Assembly: GCA_900541555.1 (NCBI GenBank) | Contig: UQKE01000005.1 | Location: 1-64,000, forward strand | Source: an uncultured Porphyromonadaceae bacterium | Lineage (GTDB): Bacteria > Bacteroidota > Bacteroidia > Bacteroidales > Muribaculaceae | Length of the DNA stretch: 64,000 bases | Reading direction: 5' to 3' | Shown: positions 46,789 through 57,415 of the stretch, piece after piece | Layout: each line of letters begins with the position of its first letter | Numbering within the stretch: the first letter of the stretch is position 1 | Made by a program: the position numbers and the translations under genes | The notes under the pieces: model-generated | Databases searched by the model: none | What the model was told of the DNA's origin: nothing | What the model saw: only the letters and a program-made list of their open reading frames with translations

Positions 46789-46796
46789 CAAAATTA
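46789..46796 (-). promoter_or_regulatory. -7 element, TAatTTTG, of the M16-proBA set
   Basis: The plus-strand CAAAATTA reads TAATTTTG on the minus strand; no clear -33 box. The leader is about 15 nt. Confidence 0.55.
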
Positions 46797-46843
46797 CATA
46801 TTTTCTTCAACTTGTCGTGGTCGGGGAGCATGGCAGGCGTGGC

Positions 46844-48289
46844 TCATTTTTTGCGAAAACGTCCGAACGCATACGACAGCACTTCTTTTTGGATTGTCGA
46901 ATTGAGGATTCGGTTGGCGATGTAGTAGATTGCGAAGCAAGCGGCAGCTTGCAGCAACAGGCTCGCCCATGCGTTCGCGATGTTGCAGAGAATGGCCCAT
47001 TGTGCCACGGATATGACTGCCGCAATGGCAAGATATGGGAGAATGTCGGCAACAATCAATCGCGTTTTGTATCCGGAAATGCGGCTGCTTTCGATGATGG
47101 AATAGACATAGAACAATGCGGAAGCGACAAACTGTCCCCAAATCATGGCTGTGACTCCCAAAGGAATGGTGATGAAGATGGCGGCGACCATCAAAGAGTC
47201 TTTCACAATTTCGTATGCCACAAGGGCTTTCGTTCGGCCAATGGCAAGGATGTAGTTGTTGTAGAGTGAAGTAAGGACGACAAAAATGCCTCTGCCCATG
47301 AGAATTTGAAACATGATGATGGCTTCGTCCCATTTCGTCCCGAAAAGTATATGGAAAATCGGTTCGGCGCATGTGACAAGCAGGAAGGTGGAGGGAAAGA
47401 GCAGATATGCCGTGAATCGATTCATTTTGCGCATGGCGTTTTGGAATCGCTCTTTGTCGTCTTGGAATTTGCTGAGGACGGGCAGAAACGAAGATGTGAG
47501 AATTTGCGACATCGACATGATGCCCATTTTGCTCCATTTGTCGGCTTGCGTGTAGCATCCGAGTTTGGAGAGATTGTAGTATGCGCCTATGACAAAAGAA
47601 TAAATGTTGAGGGAAACCGTGTTGAGAAACGAACTGATCATGACGCTGCCGCCTACGGAAAAGACCGATTTGAGCGCAGCCAATTGAAATCGCACGCGAG
47701 GCAGCCATCCGCTGGTGAGCCAAAGGAAGCCCGATTTGACAGCGGCGAGAACGATTGTTTGCCATACGATTGCCCATGCGCCAAATCCTGCAAACGCGAG
47801 CCAAATGCCGACAATGCCGGAAGCGACGAGGCCGATGGTGTTGCCGATTGCTATTTTTGCCACGGTCATCTGCTTCATCAACCGGTTGGTTTGCACGATG
47901 GCAGTGGCGTTGAGGATGAAAGACAAAAACATGACTCTCGACAAGCCGACAAGTCGCTCATCTCCAAAAATGTCGGCAATGAGGGGAGCGCAAAACCATA
48001 GTATCGCATAGATGGCGATGCTCATGCCGAGATTGAAATACAGCACGGAGCAATAGTCGGTTTCGGTCGGTTCTTTTTTTTGAATCAGCGCGCTTGAAAA
48101 GCCGCTCTCGACGAAAAGCGAAGCAAATGCTTGAAAAACAAGCATGGCGCCGACCAAGCCGAAATCGGATTTCGACAAGACGTTGGCCAAAATGACGCCC
48201 GTCACGGCATAGAGCACCTGCGACGAAACTTTGTCGATGGTGTTCCATTTCAGCGTGCGCGCAGTTTTGAGTTTCAGTTCGCTTTCCAT
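46844..48289 (-). CDS. Wzx-like lipopolysaccharide/polysaccharide flippase (MOP superfamily)
   Basis: 481 aa from the ATG at 48289 (a TTG one codon earlier is less likely). Twelve to fourteen hydrophobic helices are spread along the protein, with the N-terminal TLKWNTIDKVSSQVLYAVTG typical of the PST/Wzx branch. It should flip lipid-linked oligosaccharide across the inner membrane. No sugar-synthesis genes flank it here, so the glycan is unknown. It follows the DUF2807 gene by 48 bp on the same strand. Confidence 0.88.
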   Translation of the reverse strand: MESELKLKTARTLKWNTIDKVSSQVLYAVTGVILANVLSKSDFGLVGAMLVFQAFASLFVESGFSSALIQKKEPTETDYCSVLYFNLGMSIAIYAILWFCAPLIADIFGDERLVGLSRVMFLSFILNATAIVQTNRLMKQMTVAKIAIGNTIGLVASGIVGIWLAFAGFGAWAIVWQTIVLAAVKSGFLWLTSGWLPRVRFQLAALKSVFSVGGSVMISSFLNTVSLNIYSFVIGAYYNLSKLGCYTQADKWSKMGIMSMSQILTSSFLPVLSKFQDDKERFQNAMRKMNRFTAYLLFPSTFLLVTCAEPIFHILFGTKWDEAIIMFQILMGRGIFVVLTSLYNNYILAIGRTKALVAYEIVKDSLMVAAIFITIPLGVTAMIWGQFVASALFYVYSIIESSRISGYKTRLIVADILPYLAIAAVISVAQWAILCNIANAWASLLLQAAACFAIYYIANRILNSTIQKEVLSYAFGRFRKK

Positions 48290-48337
48290 CAAAATTGCAT
48301 TCTTTGGCTATTTTTGCCTGTTCTTTGACAAAGAAGA

Positions 48338-49186
48338 TTAACGCTTTCTCACGGGAAGCCGTTCAGGAACAGATGTTTCGGTGGAGTCAGGGTCTTCTAT
48401 CAAATCCAACAACTCGGAATTGCCGTCCGGTTCTTCTGCAACAGGAGCCTCCGGCATTTCTGTTTCCGGCATTTCTTCGTTGTTTTCGGAGTCGAGGGCA
48501 ATGGCTTCGATATTCGACAGCTTGCTTTTCTCGATTTGGGGCGAACCGGTGTAATATACTTTGCCGGAACCCAACCCCTGCAAGCGCAATTTCTTTTGCG
48601 GGGAGCATCCGATCGTGCCGGTGCCCATTAAGCGGCATTTCGCTTCTTTTGCAATGACTTCGTCGGCTTGGATTGTGCCTGTCCCGATATTGTCGATATT
48701 TAGATTATCGCATCTTCCGGAAGCGACGACAGTGCCATTGCCGGTTATGAGTTTCAAATTGATTGTCACTGCGTCCAATCCGTGCGCCACGATTTTCCCA
48801 TTGCCTTGCAATTCGATGTCGATTTTTGCACCCGGCCTGACAGAACGGATAAACAAAGTGCTGTCTTTCGAGTTTTTGGCTTTCGACAAATATGAGGAAT
48901 ATGCATAGACGGTAGGCACGGTTCCTAAGTTTGCAGCGTCGGGATCGAGCTGCACTTTCAGTTTGCCTTTCGTGCATTCCGTCATGATATAAGAGGCTTT
49001 TTCGGGAGCAATGTCGAATACGACATAGCCGACGGAATCGGCAAGTTCGGAATAAACGACGTTCACATTGTCGTCGATGATCAATTCGTTGAATTCTCCC
49101 ACGTGAATCCGATAGGTTTCGGCATTGAGCAGCGAGACGCTTGCGGAGATGCCTAACATGGCGGTTGCGAATAATATTTTCTTCAT
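48338..49186 (-). CDS. DUF2807 (GIN-domain, putative auto-transporter adhesin head) protein
   Basis: 282 aa. A signal peptide (KKILFATAMLGISASVSLLNA) is followed by a beta-helix-like region rich in short repeats (GNGKIVAHGLDAVTIN, GNGTVVASGRCDNLN, GTGTIQADEVIAK, GTGTIGCS), the hallmark of DUF2807. The last 70 residues are acidic and low in complexity (EEMPETEMPEAPVAEEPDG). Cell-surface or periplasmic location is expected. Function unknown. The start is 13 bp from the dusB stop, so it may be read from the upstream dusB transcript. Confidence 0.85.
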   Translation of the reverse strand: MKKILFATAMLGISASVSLLNAETYRIHVGEFNELIIDDNVNVVYSELADSVGYVVFDIAPEKASYIMTECTKGKLKVQLDPDAANLGTVPTVYAYSSYLSKAKNSKDSTLFIRSVRPGAKIDIELQGNGKIVAHGLDAVTINLKLITGNGTVVASGRCDNLNIDNIGTGTIQADEVIAKEAKCRLMGTGTIGCSPQKKLRLQGLGSGKVYYTGSPQIEKSKLSNIEAIALDSENNEEMPETEMPEAPVAEEPDGNSELLDLIEDPDSTETSVPERLPVRKR

Positions 49187-49199
49187 AATGATTATGGTT

Positions 49200-50189
49200 T
49201 TAATTGCTTGTTTGAAGGTAACGAAGTTTTATTTTGTTTAGTATTTCATCCAGTTCTTCAAAGGTTTTGGCTTGCAGCATGGCAATGCGCGTTTCCCTGA
49301 AATTGGGAATGCCTTTGAACAACGGCGATGCGGCAAGATGCCGCCTGATGTGCAAGATGCCTCGATACTCGTCGATTCGGTCGATGCTTTCTTCTATTTG
49401 CCGCCGCAGCAATGCCATCTTTTCTTCCGGAGAGATGTGCAGGACGGTGCCATGGCGGAGAAAATGTTTCATTTCGCGGAATATCCATGGCGCGCCTATG
49501 GCTGCCCTGCCTACCATTATGGCATCGACGCCGTAGTGGTCGAAATGGTCGACGAGTTTTTCGGGGGTGTCGATGTCGCCATTTCCGATGATTGGGATGT
49601 GGATGCGCGGGTTGCGCTTCACTTCTCCGATGAGGGTCCAATCGGCGTTTCCTGTGTACATTTGGCTTCGTGTGCGGCCGTGGATGGTCAATGCCTTGAT
49701 GCCGCAATCTTGCAGTTGCTCGGCAAGCGTGGTGATTATTTTGTTCTCGCAGTCCCAGCCCAAGCGTGTTTTGACAGTGACGGGAAGGCGCACGGCATCG
49801 ACAATCGCTTTGGTGATTTGCAACATTTTCGGCACGTCGCGCAACATGCCTGCTCCGGCTCCTTTGGATGCGACTTTCTTCACGGGACATCCAAAATTGA
49901 TGTCGATGATGTCCGGCCCTGCGGCTTCGGCTATTTTGGCAGCTTCGACCATTGCATCGATTTCTTTCCCGTAGATTTGTATGGCGACGGGGCGTTCGGC
50001 TTCGGCGGTGCTGAGTTTGCGGGTGGTGCTGGCGATGTTGCGCACCAGCGCGTCGCTCGACACAAATTCCGTGTAGACCATGTCGGCGCCTTGCTCTTTG
50101 CAAATCAAGCGAAACGAAGGATCGGTGACATCCTCCATTGGAGCCAACAGTATTGGTTTCTCTCCCAAGTCGATAGAGCCGATTTTCAT
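49200..50189 (-). CDS. dusB: tRNA dihydrouridine synthase, DusB type
   Basis: 329 aa. An FMN-dependent TIM barrel plus a helical tRNA-binding domain reduces uridines in the tRNA D-loop. INFGCPVKKV contains the catalytic cysteine, and TIHGRTRSQMYTG and GNGDIDTPE are classic Dus signatures. It follows folK by 73 bp. Bacteroidota DusB also occurs as a ribosome-associated modifier in some organisms, but tRNA is the default target. Confidence 0.95.
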   Translation of the reverse strand: MKIGSIDLGEKPILLAPMEDVTDPSFRLICKEQGADMVYTEFVSSDALVRNIASTTRKLSTAEAERPVAIQIYGKEIDAMVEAAKIAEAAGPDIIDINFGCPVKKVASKGAGAGMLRDVPKMLQITKAIVDAVRLPVTVKTRLGWDCENKIITTLAEQLQDCGIKALTIHGRTRSQMYTGNADWTLIGEVKRNPRIHIPIIGNGDIDTPEKLVDHFDHYGVDAIMVGRAAIGAPWIFREMKHFLRHGTVLHISPEEKMALLRRQIEESIDRIDEYRGILHIRRHLAASPLFKGIPNFRETRIAMLQAKTFEELDEILNKIKLRYLQTSN

Positions 50190-50262
50190 GACCGTTTTGT
50201 TTCGTTGTGGTTAAAGGAAAAGCGTGGCTTTTTTTGCTCAACGGGCAAAAGAGCGCGAATGT

Positions 50263-50769
50263 TCATTGGCGGCTGAGTTTTTCCGTGTGGCATCCTTGCG
50301 TGGCGACAACGTCGGCGAGCAATTCCTCCACTGTTTTTTTTGAAAAAGGGATTCGCCAATCAGGTTTTATTTCGGCAAGCGGGCGCAGCACGAATTCCCG
50401 TTCCTGCATAAGCGGGTGGGGAACGTGCAACTCCGCCGTGTCGATGATTTCATTGTCGATATACAAGATGTCGATGTCGAGCGCGCGGTCGGCATAATTG
50501 CCGGAAGCGTCGCGATGGGATGCCGGATCGGCGGCTTGCTCTACGCGGTGGCAGAAAGCGAGCAATTCTTCGTTCGTCAAATCGCATTCAAATTCGGCCA
50601 CCATGTTGTAAAAAAAGGAATCCGATTGAAATCCCCATGGGTCGGACTTGTAGATGCTCGATGTGACAATGGGAGCATTTGCAAGTTTTTTTATTTCGGC
50701 AACCGCAAAAGTGATTTGCGCTTTGCGGTCGCCGATATTTGAGCCGATTCCGACGCCGATTGTCCGCAC
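50263..50769 (-). CDS. folK: 2-amino-4-hydroxy-6-hydroxymethyldihydropteridine pyrophosphokinase
   Basis: 168 aa, HPPK. It transfers pyrophosphate from ATP to the pterin in folate synthesis. GIGSNIGDR, the ADRALDIDILYID metal site and HVPHPLMQEREFVLRPLAEI are present. The only possible start is GTG at 50769, because the next in-frame upstream codons run into the infB stop (TAA, 50781-50779), in the same frame. The gap to infB is 9 nt, so it is the fourth gene of rimP-nusA-infB-folK. Confidence 0.95.
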   Translation of the reverse strand: MRTIGVGIGSNIGDRKAQITFAVAEIKKLANAPIVTSSIYKSDPWGFQSDSFFYNMVAEFECDLTNEELLAFCHRVEQAADPASHRDASGNYADRALDIDILYIDNEIIDTAELHVPHPLMQEREFVLRPLAEIKPDWRIPFSKKTVEELLADVVATQGCHTEKLSRQ

Positions 50770-50778
50770 GATTGAGAA

Positions 50779-53484
50779 TTAAAGCGATTTCGACACTTCC
50801 ACTTCTTCGTAGGCTTCGACAATGTCGCCTTCTTTCACATCGTTGTAGTTGGCAATGTTCAAACCGCAATCGTAGCCGGATGCCACTTCTTTCACGTCGT
50901 CCTTGAAGCGCTTCAAAGAGCCGAGTTCTCCGGTGTAGATGACGATTCCGTCGCGGATTAGGCGCACTTTGCTGGATCGTTTGATTTTTCCTTCGCGCAC
51001 CATGCATCCGGCGATTGTGCCCACTTTCGATATTTTGTAGGTTTGGAGCACTTCGGCCGTTCCGCTGATTTCTTCTTTCACGTCCGGCGAAAGCATTCCT
51101 TCCATGGCGTCTTTGATTTCTTCGATTGCATCGTAGATGATGGAATAAAGACGGATGTCGACGCCATCGTTTTCCGCGAGCCGTCGTGCTGCCATGGATG
51201 GGCGCACTTGGAATCCGATGATGACGGCATCGGATGCTGCGGCCAGCGTCACGTCGGATTCGGAGATGGCTCCTACTGCTTTGTGAATCACATTGACTTG
51301 CACTTCCGGCGTGGAGAGTTTTATCAAAGAATCGCTCAACGCTTCGATAGAACCGTCGACGTCGCCTTTCACGATTAGATTCAATTCGTGGAATTCACCC
51401 AATGCGCGACGGCGGGCGATGTCGTCCAATCCCGGCATGCGGCGGGTGCGTTCTTTGAGTTCTCGTTGGAGCTGCTCGCGGCGGTTGGCAATTTCGCGGG
51501 CTTCTCGGTCGGAATCAAGGATGTTGAATGTGTCGCCGGCCGTTGGCGCGCCGTTTAGCCCGAGCACCAAAGCCGGAGCCGCGGGGCCTGCCGCGTCGAT
51601 GCGTTGGTTGCGTTCGTTGAACATGGCGCGGATTTTTCCGTAGCTTGTTCCTGCCACCATGATGTCGCCCACATGGAGCGTGCCGTTCGACACAAGCACA
51701 GTGGCCGTGTAGCCGCGCCCTTTGTCGAGCGAGGATTCTATGATGGAGCCTACGGCGTGGCGGTTCGGGTTGGCTTTCAAATCGAGCATTTCAGCTTCGA
51801 GCAACACTTTTTCGAGCAGTTCGGCCACTCCTGTCCCTTTTTTCGCGGATATTTCTTGCGATTGGTATTTGCCGCCCCAGTCTTCTACCAGATAGTTCAT
51901 GTTGGCCAATTCCTCTTTGATTTTGTCGGGGTTGGCGTTTGGTTTGTCTATCTTGTTGATTGCGAATACGATGGGGACGCCTGCTGCCGAAGCATGGTTG
52001 ATGGCTTCGACTGTTTGAGGCATGACATTGTCGTCGGCTGCCACGATGATGATGGCGATGTCTGTCACTTTCGCGCCTCGGGCTCGCATGGCCGTGAATG
52101 CTTCGTGTCCCGGCGTGTCGAGGAATGTGATTCGCCGTCCGTCGTCGAGCTTCACATTGTAGGCACCGATATGTTGCGTGATGCCTCCTGCTTCTCCGGC
52201 AATTACGTTGGCATTGCGGATATAGTCGAGTAGCGATGTTTTTCCGTGATCGACGTGTCCCATGACCGTCACAATCGGCGGGCGTGGCAACAAATCTTCT
52301 TCTTTGTCGGCATCTTCTGTAATGGCTTCCGACACTTCCGCGCTCACGTATTCAGTCTTAAATCCGAATTCTTCTGCAACGAGATTGATGGTTTCAGCAT
52401 CTAATCGCTGGTTGATGGAAACCATCACGCCGATGTTCATACAAGTGGCAATAACCTTGTTTACCGGCACGTCCATCATGAGGGCAAGGTCGTTTGCAGT
52501 CACAAATTCCGTGATGCGCAGAATTTTGCTTTCTTTCTTTTCTTGCTCTTCTCTTTCGTGTTCTCTTTCTTCGATTGCTTCGCGCTTTTCCTTGCGCCAT
52601 TTTGCGCTTTTTTTCTGTGGCTTGTTGGTAAGTCGGGCCAATGTCTCCTTGATTTGTTTTTGGACATCTTCTTCGCTTACTTCCGGCTTAATCGGGCGCT
52701 TCAATTTCGGCGATTTGTCGGCTTTGTTTTTGTTGCGTTTTGCCGGCTCGTCGCTTTTTTTGTTTTGATTTGCGGCAGCAGTATCGGAGTTTTCAATGTC
52801 GATTTTTTCTTTCCCGATGCGTTTGCGTTTGCGTTTTTCGCCCTCGGCCGCTGCTTTGTTCAAGCGTTCTTTTTTTCGTTCCTCTTTGGTTTTCTTTTTG
52901 GGACGAGTTTGTTGATTTAGTTCGTCGAGATTGATTTTGCCAATGATTTTTGGCGCTGCAATCTGCTCGACTACGGTTTTAATTTCATTTGTGCCTGCGA
53001 CGGTTTCCGGCTCTTTATGCAAGGCGGGAGCAGGCTTCGGTTCCGGTTTGATTTCCTTTTTTTGCGCGGGCATCGGCTTTTGTTCAGGAGTCGGTTGTTC
53101 GGGAGCCGGCTGCGGTTGAGCTGCGGGCTTCTCTTCTTTTTTGGGCGATGCCGCGGGTTTGTTTAAATTGTTGAGATCGATTTTGCCTACGATTTTAGGA
53201 GCAGAGATTGTCTCCACTACTGTTTTGATTTCTTCTTTCCGAGGCTCCGGCGCAGGTTTCGCTTTCTCTTTTTCTTTCAACCGTTCCGAAAAATAGCGGT
53301 CGGATTTTGTTTTGAGGTCCTTGTCTTTTTTGAATGCGTTGATGAGCATGTCGTATTGCTCATCGGTGAGACGCATGTTCAAATTGTTCGCCTCAACGTT
53401 TTGGTTGTTTTTTTGCAGGAATTCCACCAGCGTCGGAACTCCCACATTTAAATCTTTAGCTACTTGACTTATCTTTATTGCCAT
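50779..53484 (-). CDS. infB: translation initiation factor IF-2
   Basis: 901 aa. A variable, lysine- and proline-rich N-terminus (about 60-320) precedes the IF2-N subdomain and the GTPase core. The GTP P-loop is GHVDHGKT (409-416), and DTPGHEAF and NKIDKPNAN are switch II and the G4 motif. It positions fMet-tRNA in the initiation complex. The N-terminus holds two copies of an approximately 25-residue block (85-109 and 167-191). It begins like other long IF-2 forms with an IF2-N1-like helix. Confidence 0.97.
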   Translation of the reverse strand: MAIKISQVAKDLNVGVPTLVEFLQKNNQNVEANNLNMRLTDEQYDMLINAFKKDKDLKTKSDRYFSERLKEKEKAKPAPEPRKEEIKTVVETISAPKIVGKIDLNNLNKPAASPKKEEKPAAQPQPAPEQPTPEQKPMPAQKKEIKPEPKPAPALHKEPETVAGTNEIKTVVEQIAAPKIIGKINLDELNQQTRPKKKTKEERKKERLNKAAAEGEKRKRKRIGKEKIDIENSDTAAANQNKKSDEPAKRNKNKADKSPKLKRPIKPEVSEEDVQKQIKETLARLTNKPQKKSAKWRKEKREAIEEREHEREEQEKKESKILRITEFVTANDLALMMDVPVNKVIATCMNIGVMVSINQRLDAETINLVAEEFGFKTEYVSAEVSEAITEDADKEEDLLPRPPIVTVMGHVDHGKTSLLDYIRNANVIAGEAGGITQHIGAYNVKLDDGRRITFLDTPGHEAFTAMRARGAKVTDIAIIIVAADDNVMPQTVEAINHASAAGVPIVFAINKIDKPNANPDKIKEELANMNYLVEDWGGKYQSQEISAKKGTGVAELLEKVLLEAEMLDLKANPNRHAVGSIIESSLDKGRGYTATVLVSNGTLHVGDIMVAGTSYGKIRAMFNERNQRIDAAGPAAPALVLGLNGAPTAGDTFNILDSDREAREIANRREQLQRELKERTRRMPGLDDIARRRALGEFHELNLIVKGDVDGSIEALSDSLIKLSTPEVQVNVIHKAVGAISESDVTLAAASDAVIIGFQVRPSMAARRLAENDGVDIRLYSIIYDAIEEIKDAMEGMLSPDVKEEISGTAEVLQTYKISKVGTIAGCMVREGKIKRSSKVRLIRDGIVIYTGELGSLKRFKDDVKEVASGYDCGLNIANYNDVKEGDIVEAYEEVEVSKSL

Positions 53485-53501
53485 ATATGTGTGTTGGTTT
53501 C

Positions 53502-54749
53502 TTAATCTTCAAATTCGGATTTGAGCACTTCGATCACGTGGTCTACGGTGCTTTCTTCCAGATCGGCTTTTTCTATCAGTTGTTCGCGAGGAATGTTGAG
53601 CACGGCTTTTGCTGTCGTGCAACCGATATTTTTCAATGCTGCGATTACCCATTCGTCGATTTCGTCGCTAAACTCGTCAAGGTAGATGTCGTCGCTGTCG
53701 TCGGTGAATCGGTAAACGTCGATTTGATAGCCTGTCAGCATTGTTGCCAATTTGATGTTCAACCCTCCTTTGCCAATGGCGAGCGACACTTCTTCGGGAT
53801 GCAGCATGACTTCTGCGTATTTTTCTTCTTCGTTGATGCGTATCGACGATATTTTGGCAGGGCTTAAAGCGCGGCGTATGTAGAGTTCCGGATTGGTGGT
53901 GTAGTTGATAACGTCGATGTTTTCATTCCGGAGCTCGCGCACGATGCCGTGGATGCGCGATCCTTTCACTCCGACGCAAGCGCCGACGGGGTCGATGCGG
54001 TCGTCGTAGGATTCGACGGCGATTTTTGCGCGTTCGCCCGGGATGCGCGCAATGCCTTTGAGGAGGATTAATCCGTCGTGGATTTCAGGCACTTCGATTT
54101 CGAAAAGCCGTCTCAAAAATTCGGGGCTTGTGCGGGATATGATTACCTTTGGGTTGTTGTTGGCGTTTGTCACTTCTTTGACAACCGCACGGACCGTTTC
54201 ACCTTTGCGGTAGCGGTCGGACGGGATTTGTTCTTCCTTGGGCAGTATCAGTTCGTTGTGGTCTTCGTCGAGCACAAGCACTTCGCGTTTCCACACTTGA
54301 TATACTTCGCCGGTGACAATCTCGCCTTCCATTGCTTTGAACTTGTTGTAGATGGCGTCTTTCTGCAAGTCGAGAATTTTGGAAGCCAATGTTTGGCGAA
54401 GCGTCAGGATTGCGCGGCGCCCGAACTTTTCGAAGTTGATTTCTTTTGTCACCTCTTCGCCGATTTCGCATTCGGGGTCGATTTCCCGCGCTTCGGAGAG
54501 GGCAATTTGCATGCTTGGTTTTTCGACTGCACCGTCGGCGACCACTTCGAGGTTTTGGTAGATTTCGCAATCGCCTTTGTCGGGGTTCATGATGACTACG
54601 AAATTTTCATCGGAGCCAAACATTTTGGCCAGCACGTTGCGGAAAGATTCCTCAAGTACGCTGATCATCGTGGTTTTGTCGATATTTTTCAGCTCTTTGA
54701 ATTCAGCGAAGCTGTCGACCATGCTTATAGGTGCTTCTTTTTTTGCCAT
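53502..54749 (-). CDS. nusA: transcription termination/antitermination factor NusA
   Basis: 415 aa. An N-terminal RNAP-binding domain (about 1-130), an S1 domain ([19 protein letters not shown], about 135-200) and two KH domains ([29 protein letters not shown]) are present. A short C-terminal acidic tail ends it; the second acidic repeat region of E. coli is absent. It modulates pausing, termination and antitermination. rimP-nusA-infB is a conserved order. Stop to infB start is 17 bp. Confidence 0.97.
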   Translation of the reverse strand: MAKKEAPISMVDSFAEFKELKNIDKTTMISVLEESFRNVLAKMFGSDENFVVIMNPDKGDCEIYQNLEVVADGAVEKPSMQIALSEAREIDPECEIGEEVTKEINFEKFGRRAILTLRQTLASKILDLQKDAIYNKFKAMEGEIVTGEVYQVWKREVLVLDEDHNELILPKEEQIPSDRYRKGETVRAVVKEVTNANNNPKVIISRTSPEFLRRLFEIEVPEIHDGLILLKGIARIPGERAKIAVESYDDRIDPVGACVGVKGSRIHGIVRELRNENIDVINYTTNPELYIRRALSPAKISSIRINEEEKYAEVMLHPEEVSLAIGKGGLNIKLATMLTGYQIDVYRFTDDSDDIYLDEFSDEIDEWVIAALKNIGCTTAKAVLNIPREQLIEKADLEESTVDHVIEVLKSEFED

Positions 54750-54759
54750 AATCGGATTT

Positions 54760-55224
54760 CTAAAACTGTAATAAGTATTTTGTGTATTTAATTTCGTCGT
54801 ATTTGAAGGCGATGTCGGTTTCGACGGTTACGGGGCGCTTTTGCCCTTCTCGCTTTTCTTTTTTTGCAACAGTCAGGACAAATCCCTCGTTGTCGGCCGC
54901 TTTCATCGTGCCTTTGATTTTTTGTCCGCTTTTAGTCAGGACTTCCACTTCGTTGCCGATGTTTTTGAGGTATTGTCTGGGTGTGCGAAGGGGAGAAGTC
55001 AGGCCTGCCGACCCGATTTCCAATTCGTAGTCTTCTTCGTCGCGGTTGAATTCTGTTTCCACCAAACGGGTCAGACGGACGCATTCATCGATGTCGACCG
55101 TCGTGTCGCTGTCGATTTCGACGGTGATGTTGTTGTCGTTGTCGATTCTGACGTCCACGAGAAAAAGGTCTGTTCCCTCCATCCCTTTTTCGAGGGTTTT
55201 TGTCAATGCAATTTTGTCGATCAT
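54760..55224 (-). CDS. rimP: ribosome maturation factor RimP
   Basis: 154 aa, the usual size. It assists 30S assembly, especially around S19/S12. The N-terminal alpha/beta domain with DIDECVRLTRLVE and EIGSAGLTSPLRTPRQY, and the C-terminal Sm-like barrel, are both recognisable. It is the first gene of the nusA-infB operon, with a good promoter upstream. Confidence 0.95.
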   Translation of the reverse strand: MIDKIALTKTLEKGMEGTDLFLVDVRIDNDNNITVEIDSDTTVDIDECVRLTRLVETEFNRDEEDYELEIGSAGLTSPLRTPRQYLKNIGNEVEVLTKSGQKIKGTMKAADNEGFVLTVAKKEKREGQKRPVTVETDIAFKYDEIKYTKYLLQF

Positions 55225-55285
55225 CGCTTTTTCATTTTATAACAATAATGGAGAAGACGTCCGCCCCCTCCATTTCATTCATTTG

Positions 55286-55316
55286 CAAAGGTACTTTTTT
55301 GGATAAAATTATGCAA
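55286..55316 (-). promoter_or_regulatory. Bacteroidota promoter of rimP-nusA-infB
   Basis: Read on the minus strand: TTG at 55316-55314, a 20-bp spacer, TAccTTTG at 55293-55286. The leader is about 55 nt. Confidence 0.8.
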
Positions 55317-55393
55317 TGCTCATTGTGTCAGGCATGTTGCAAGACGATTGTAATTATTTATTTTTAACAATATGGATTCAAAATAAACTAATA

Positions 55394-56410
55394 TTAACAC
55401 TGTGTATTGCTTGTTTCATGGCGAAGCTTGTAGTTGTTGCGCTGCAATTCGAAAGTTGAGGGGGAGGCTTTGAGGCAGGCAGTATCAATCAATGGATTGT
55501 AAGAAGCTATGACTTCTTCAATGCTGTTGATGTCGGCTCCTTTGGGCGGAGCGGACACTATGGGCTTGTTGGGGATCGTAACGCCGAAATGCCGTTCGAA
55601 TCCGGCGAGCGCCATGGCGGTGGCGCGAGCTTTTCCTTCGGCGGAATATCCGGCGATATGCGGTGTTGCCACAAAAGTTTTGTCGAGCAATTCACGGTTG
55701 ATATTTGGTTCGTTTTCCCAACAGTCGATGGCGGCTTTCATTTGCGACCGGTCGAGAAAGCGCGACAGCGCTCCATTGTCGACAACTCCGCCGCGGGCGC
55801 TGTTGAGCAGCAATCGGCATGTTCCCAATTTGTTTAGGAAATTTTCGTCGGCAAGATGCCATGTCGGATTTTCTCCGGCTTTTGTCAATGGCGTATGGAA
55901 TGTGATGATTTCTGCTTCCCGCGCAATGGCTTCGAGCGCAACGAATGTGGCGGATTGCTCCCTTTTTTGCCGAGGAGGGTCGCAGCGAAGCACGTGCATG
56001 CCCAATCGTTCTCCCCAACGCGCCACGATGCTTCCCACGTTTCCGACGCCCACCACTCCGATTGCGATTCCTTCCGGCGATCGTCCGGAAAGGAATCGGC
56101 CGATTGTCGCGAACACGTATTGCGCGACTGCCGGCGCGTTGCAGCCCGGCGCATTGCAAATGTCGATGCCTGCCGATTGGCAATAGTCGAGGTCGATATG
56201 GTCGGTGCCGATTGTGGCTGTCGCTATGAATTCCACGTTGCTTCCGTCGAGGAGCGAACGGTTGCAATGGGTTCGGGTGCGCACGAATAGGGCGTTGGCG
56301 GTTTTTACGGCATCTGCGGTAATGGCATCTGCCGGCAGGTAGTCGACTGTCCCGAACGGCTCCAAGAGCCCCCGCATATATGGGATGTTTGCTTCAACGA
56401 TGATTTTCAT
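55394..56410 (-). CDS. pdxB: erythronate-4-phosphate dehydrogenase
   Basis: 338 aa from the ATG at 56410; the frame runs further upstream, but that part is antisense-like and the ATG gives the expected start (KIIVEANIPYMRG). It belongs to the D-isomer-specific 2-hydroxyacid dehydrogenase family and oxidises erythronate-4-phosphate in pyridoxal-5-phosphate synthesis. Catalytic residues are recognisable: Arg in NSARGGVVDN, Glu in ENEPN and His in TPHIAGYSAEG. NAD is bound by GVGNVGS. It overlaps the preceding membrane-protein gene by 4 nt. Confidence 0.95.
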   Translation of the reverse strand: MKIIVEANIPYMRGLLEPFGTVDYLPADAITADAVKTANALFVRTRTHCNRSLLDGSNVEFIATATIGTDHIDLDYCQSAGIDICNAPGCNAPAVAQYVFATIGRFLSGRSPEGIAIGVVGVGNVGSIVARWGERLGMHVLRCDPPRQKREQSATFVALEAIAREAEIITFHTPLTKAGENPTWHLADENFLNKLGTCRLLLNSARGGVVDNGALSRFLDRSQMKAAIDCWENEPNINRELLDKTFVATPHIAGYSAEGKARATAMALAGFERHFGVTIPNKPIVSAPPKGADINSIEEVIASYNPLIDTACLKASPSTFELQRNNYKLRHETSNTQC

Positions 56411-57396
56411 ATTTTGGAAAAATTGGCAATCATGGGAATGGAAGCCGTCGCGATGCCGGCAAGCATGACGAAAAAGAATAGCAAGTATAGCCGTTTTGGT
56501 TTGCGTATCGTAAAAAAGTGGGCTGCTTGGACGGCCATCAGCATGTTGAGCGTGACGAGATATGCTGAAGCGTGGCGCAGGTCGATGGCGATGAATAAAA
56601 GCGTGAAAACGGCCATTAGGTTTAGGAATCCGTTGTAGGCGCGGATTTGCAGCCGGTAGGACATGATTGTGAATGCCACGGATATGCCGAACACCGTGCC
56701 TAGCACAATTGTATAGGCGAGCATGGCTGTTTCTGGCAAGCGGAACGCTTCGGCATAAATGGATGCAGACAGTGCAATTTCCGGTAATTTCAATGCAGTG
56801 GAATCGATTATTCCGAAAGCGATGCCGAGCCAATACGGAAGCGCGATGCCGACAATGGAAGCGAGCAATCCTTTGAAAGAAAAAATTTGCATTTGCATGA
56901 ACCCGATGATGAAAACGGGCATGTAGAATATTAAAGGATAGCAGAACAAGGAACCGGAAGAAAGGATGAGCATGATGAGAAACATGCTGTCGCGCCGTTC
57001 TTTCCGTTGAAAATTGCTGAACAAAATGAATGTGCAAGCAGATAGGATTGTGGTGGAAACGGATGCTGCACACAGCGAAGAGGCTGTCGCAGGGTTGACG
57101 AGAGAAAAAAAGAGGAATACAGTCACGTGGACCACCGTGTAGTTGCGGATGAATGCAAACGATTTGTTGATGATGTAGAGCAAAACTCCCGACAGGCAGA
57201 TGCACAAACTGTTGGCGAGCCACGACGCGAAGGGGGAAAGGGAAATGCTGCCGATAGAATAGGGCAACAAGCCGCCCGCATCGGCAACAGTCTCGCTGCC
57301 AAACGAATTGGCATAGGAAACGATCAATGCGACAATGGCAAATGCAAACAAGCCATAGCGGCTGTTGACGAATTTATTGAGTGCGGTTTCCGTCAT
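56407..57396 (-). CDS. polytopic membrane protein (DUF6427-like), upstream of pdxB
   Basis: 329 aa with roughly 8 to 10 hydrophobic helices and few charged residues between them. No catalytic motif is visible. It resembles the Bacteroidota-specific DUF6427 membrane proteins, whose function is unknown to me. It ends inside the pdxB start (ATGA overlap) and follows the DUF4919 gene by 19 bp, so it is within one operon. Confidence 0.75.
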   Translation of the reverse strand: MTETALNKFVNSRYGLFAFAIVALIVSYANSFGSETVADAGGLLPYSIGSISLSPFASWLANSLCICLSGVLLYIINKSFAFIRNYTVVHVTVFLFFSLVNPATASSLCAASVSTTILSACTFILFSNFQRKERRDSMFLIMLILSSGSLFCYPLIFYMPVFIIGFMQMQIFSFKGLLASIVGIALPYWLGIAFGIIDSTALKLPEIALSASIYAEAFRLPETAMLAYTIVLGTVFGISVAFTIMSYRLQIRAYNGFLNLMAVFTLLFIAIDLRHASAYLVTLNMLMAVQAAHFFTIRKPKRLYLLFFFVMLAGIATASIPMIANFSKI

Positions 57397-57415
57397 CGAT
57401 TCCGTCGTGAGGGAT

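Noticed and set aside
48309..48316. TATTTTTG on the plus strand between the Wzx-like and DUF2807 genes
   Set aside because: It would drive antisense transcription into the DUF2807 gene but has no -33 box at the proper distance; probably chance.
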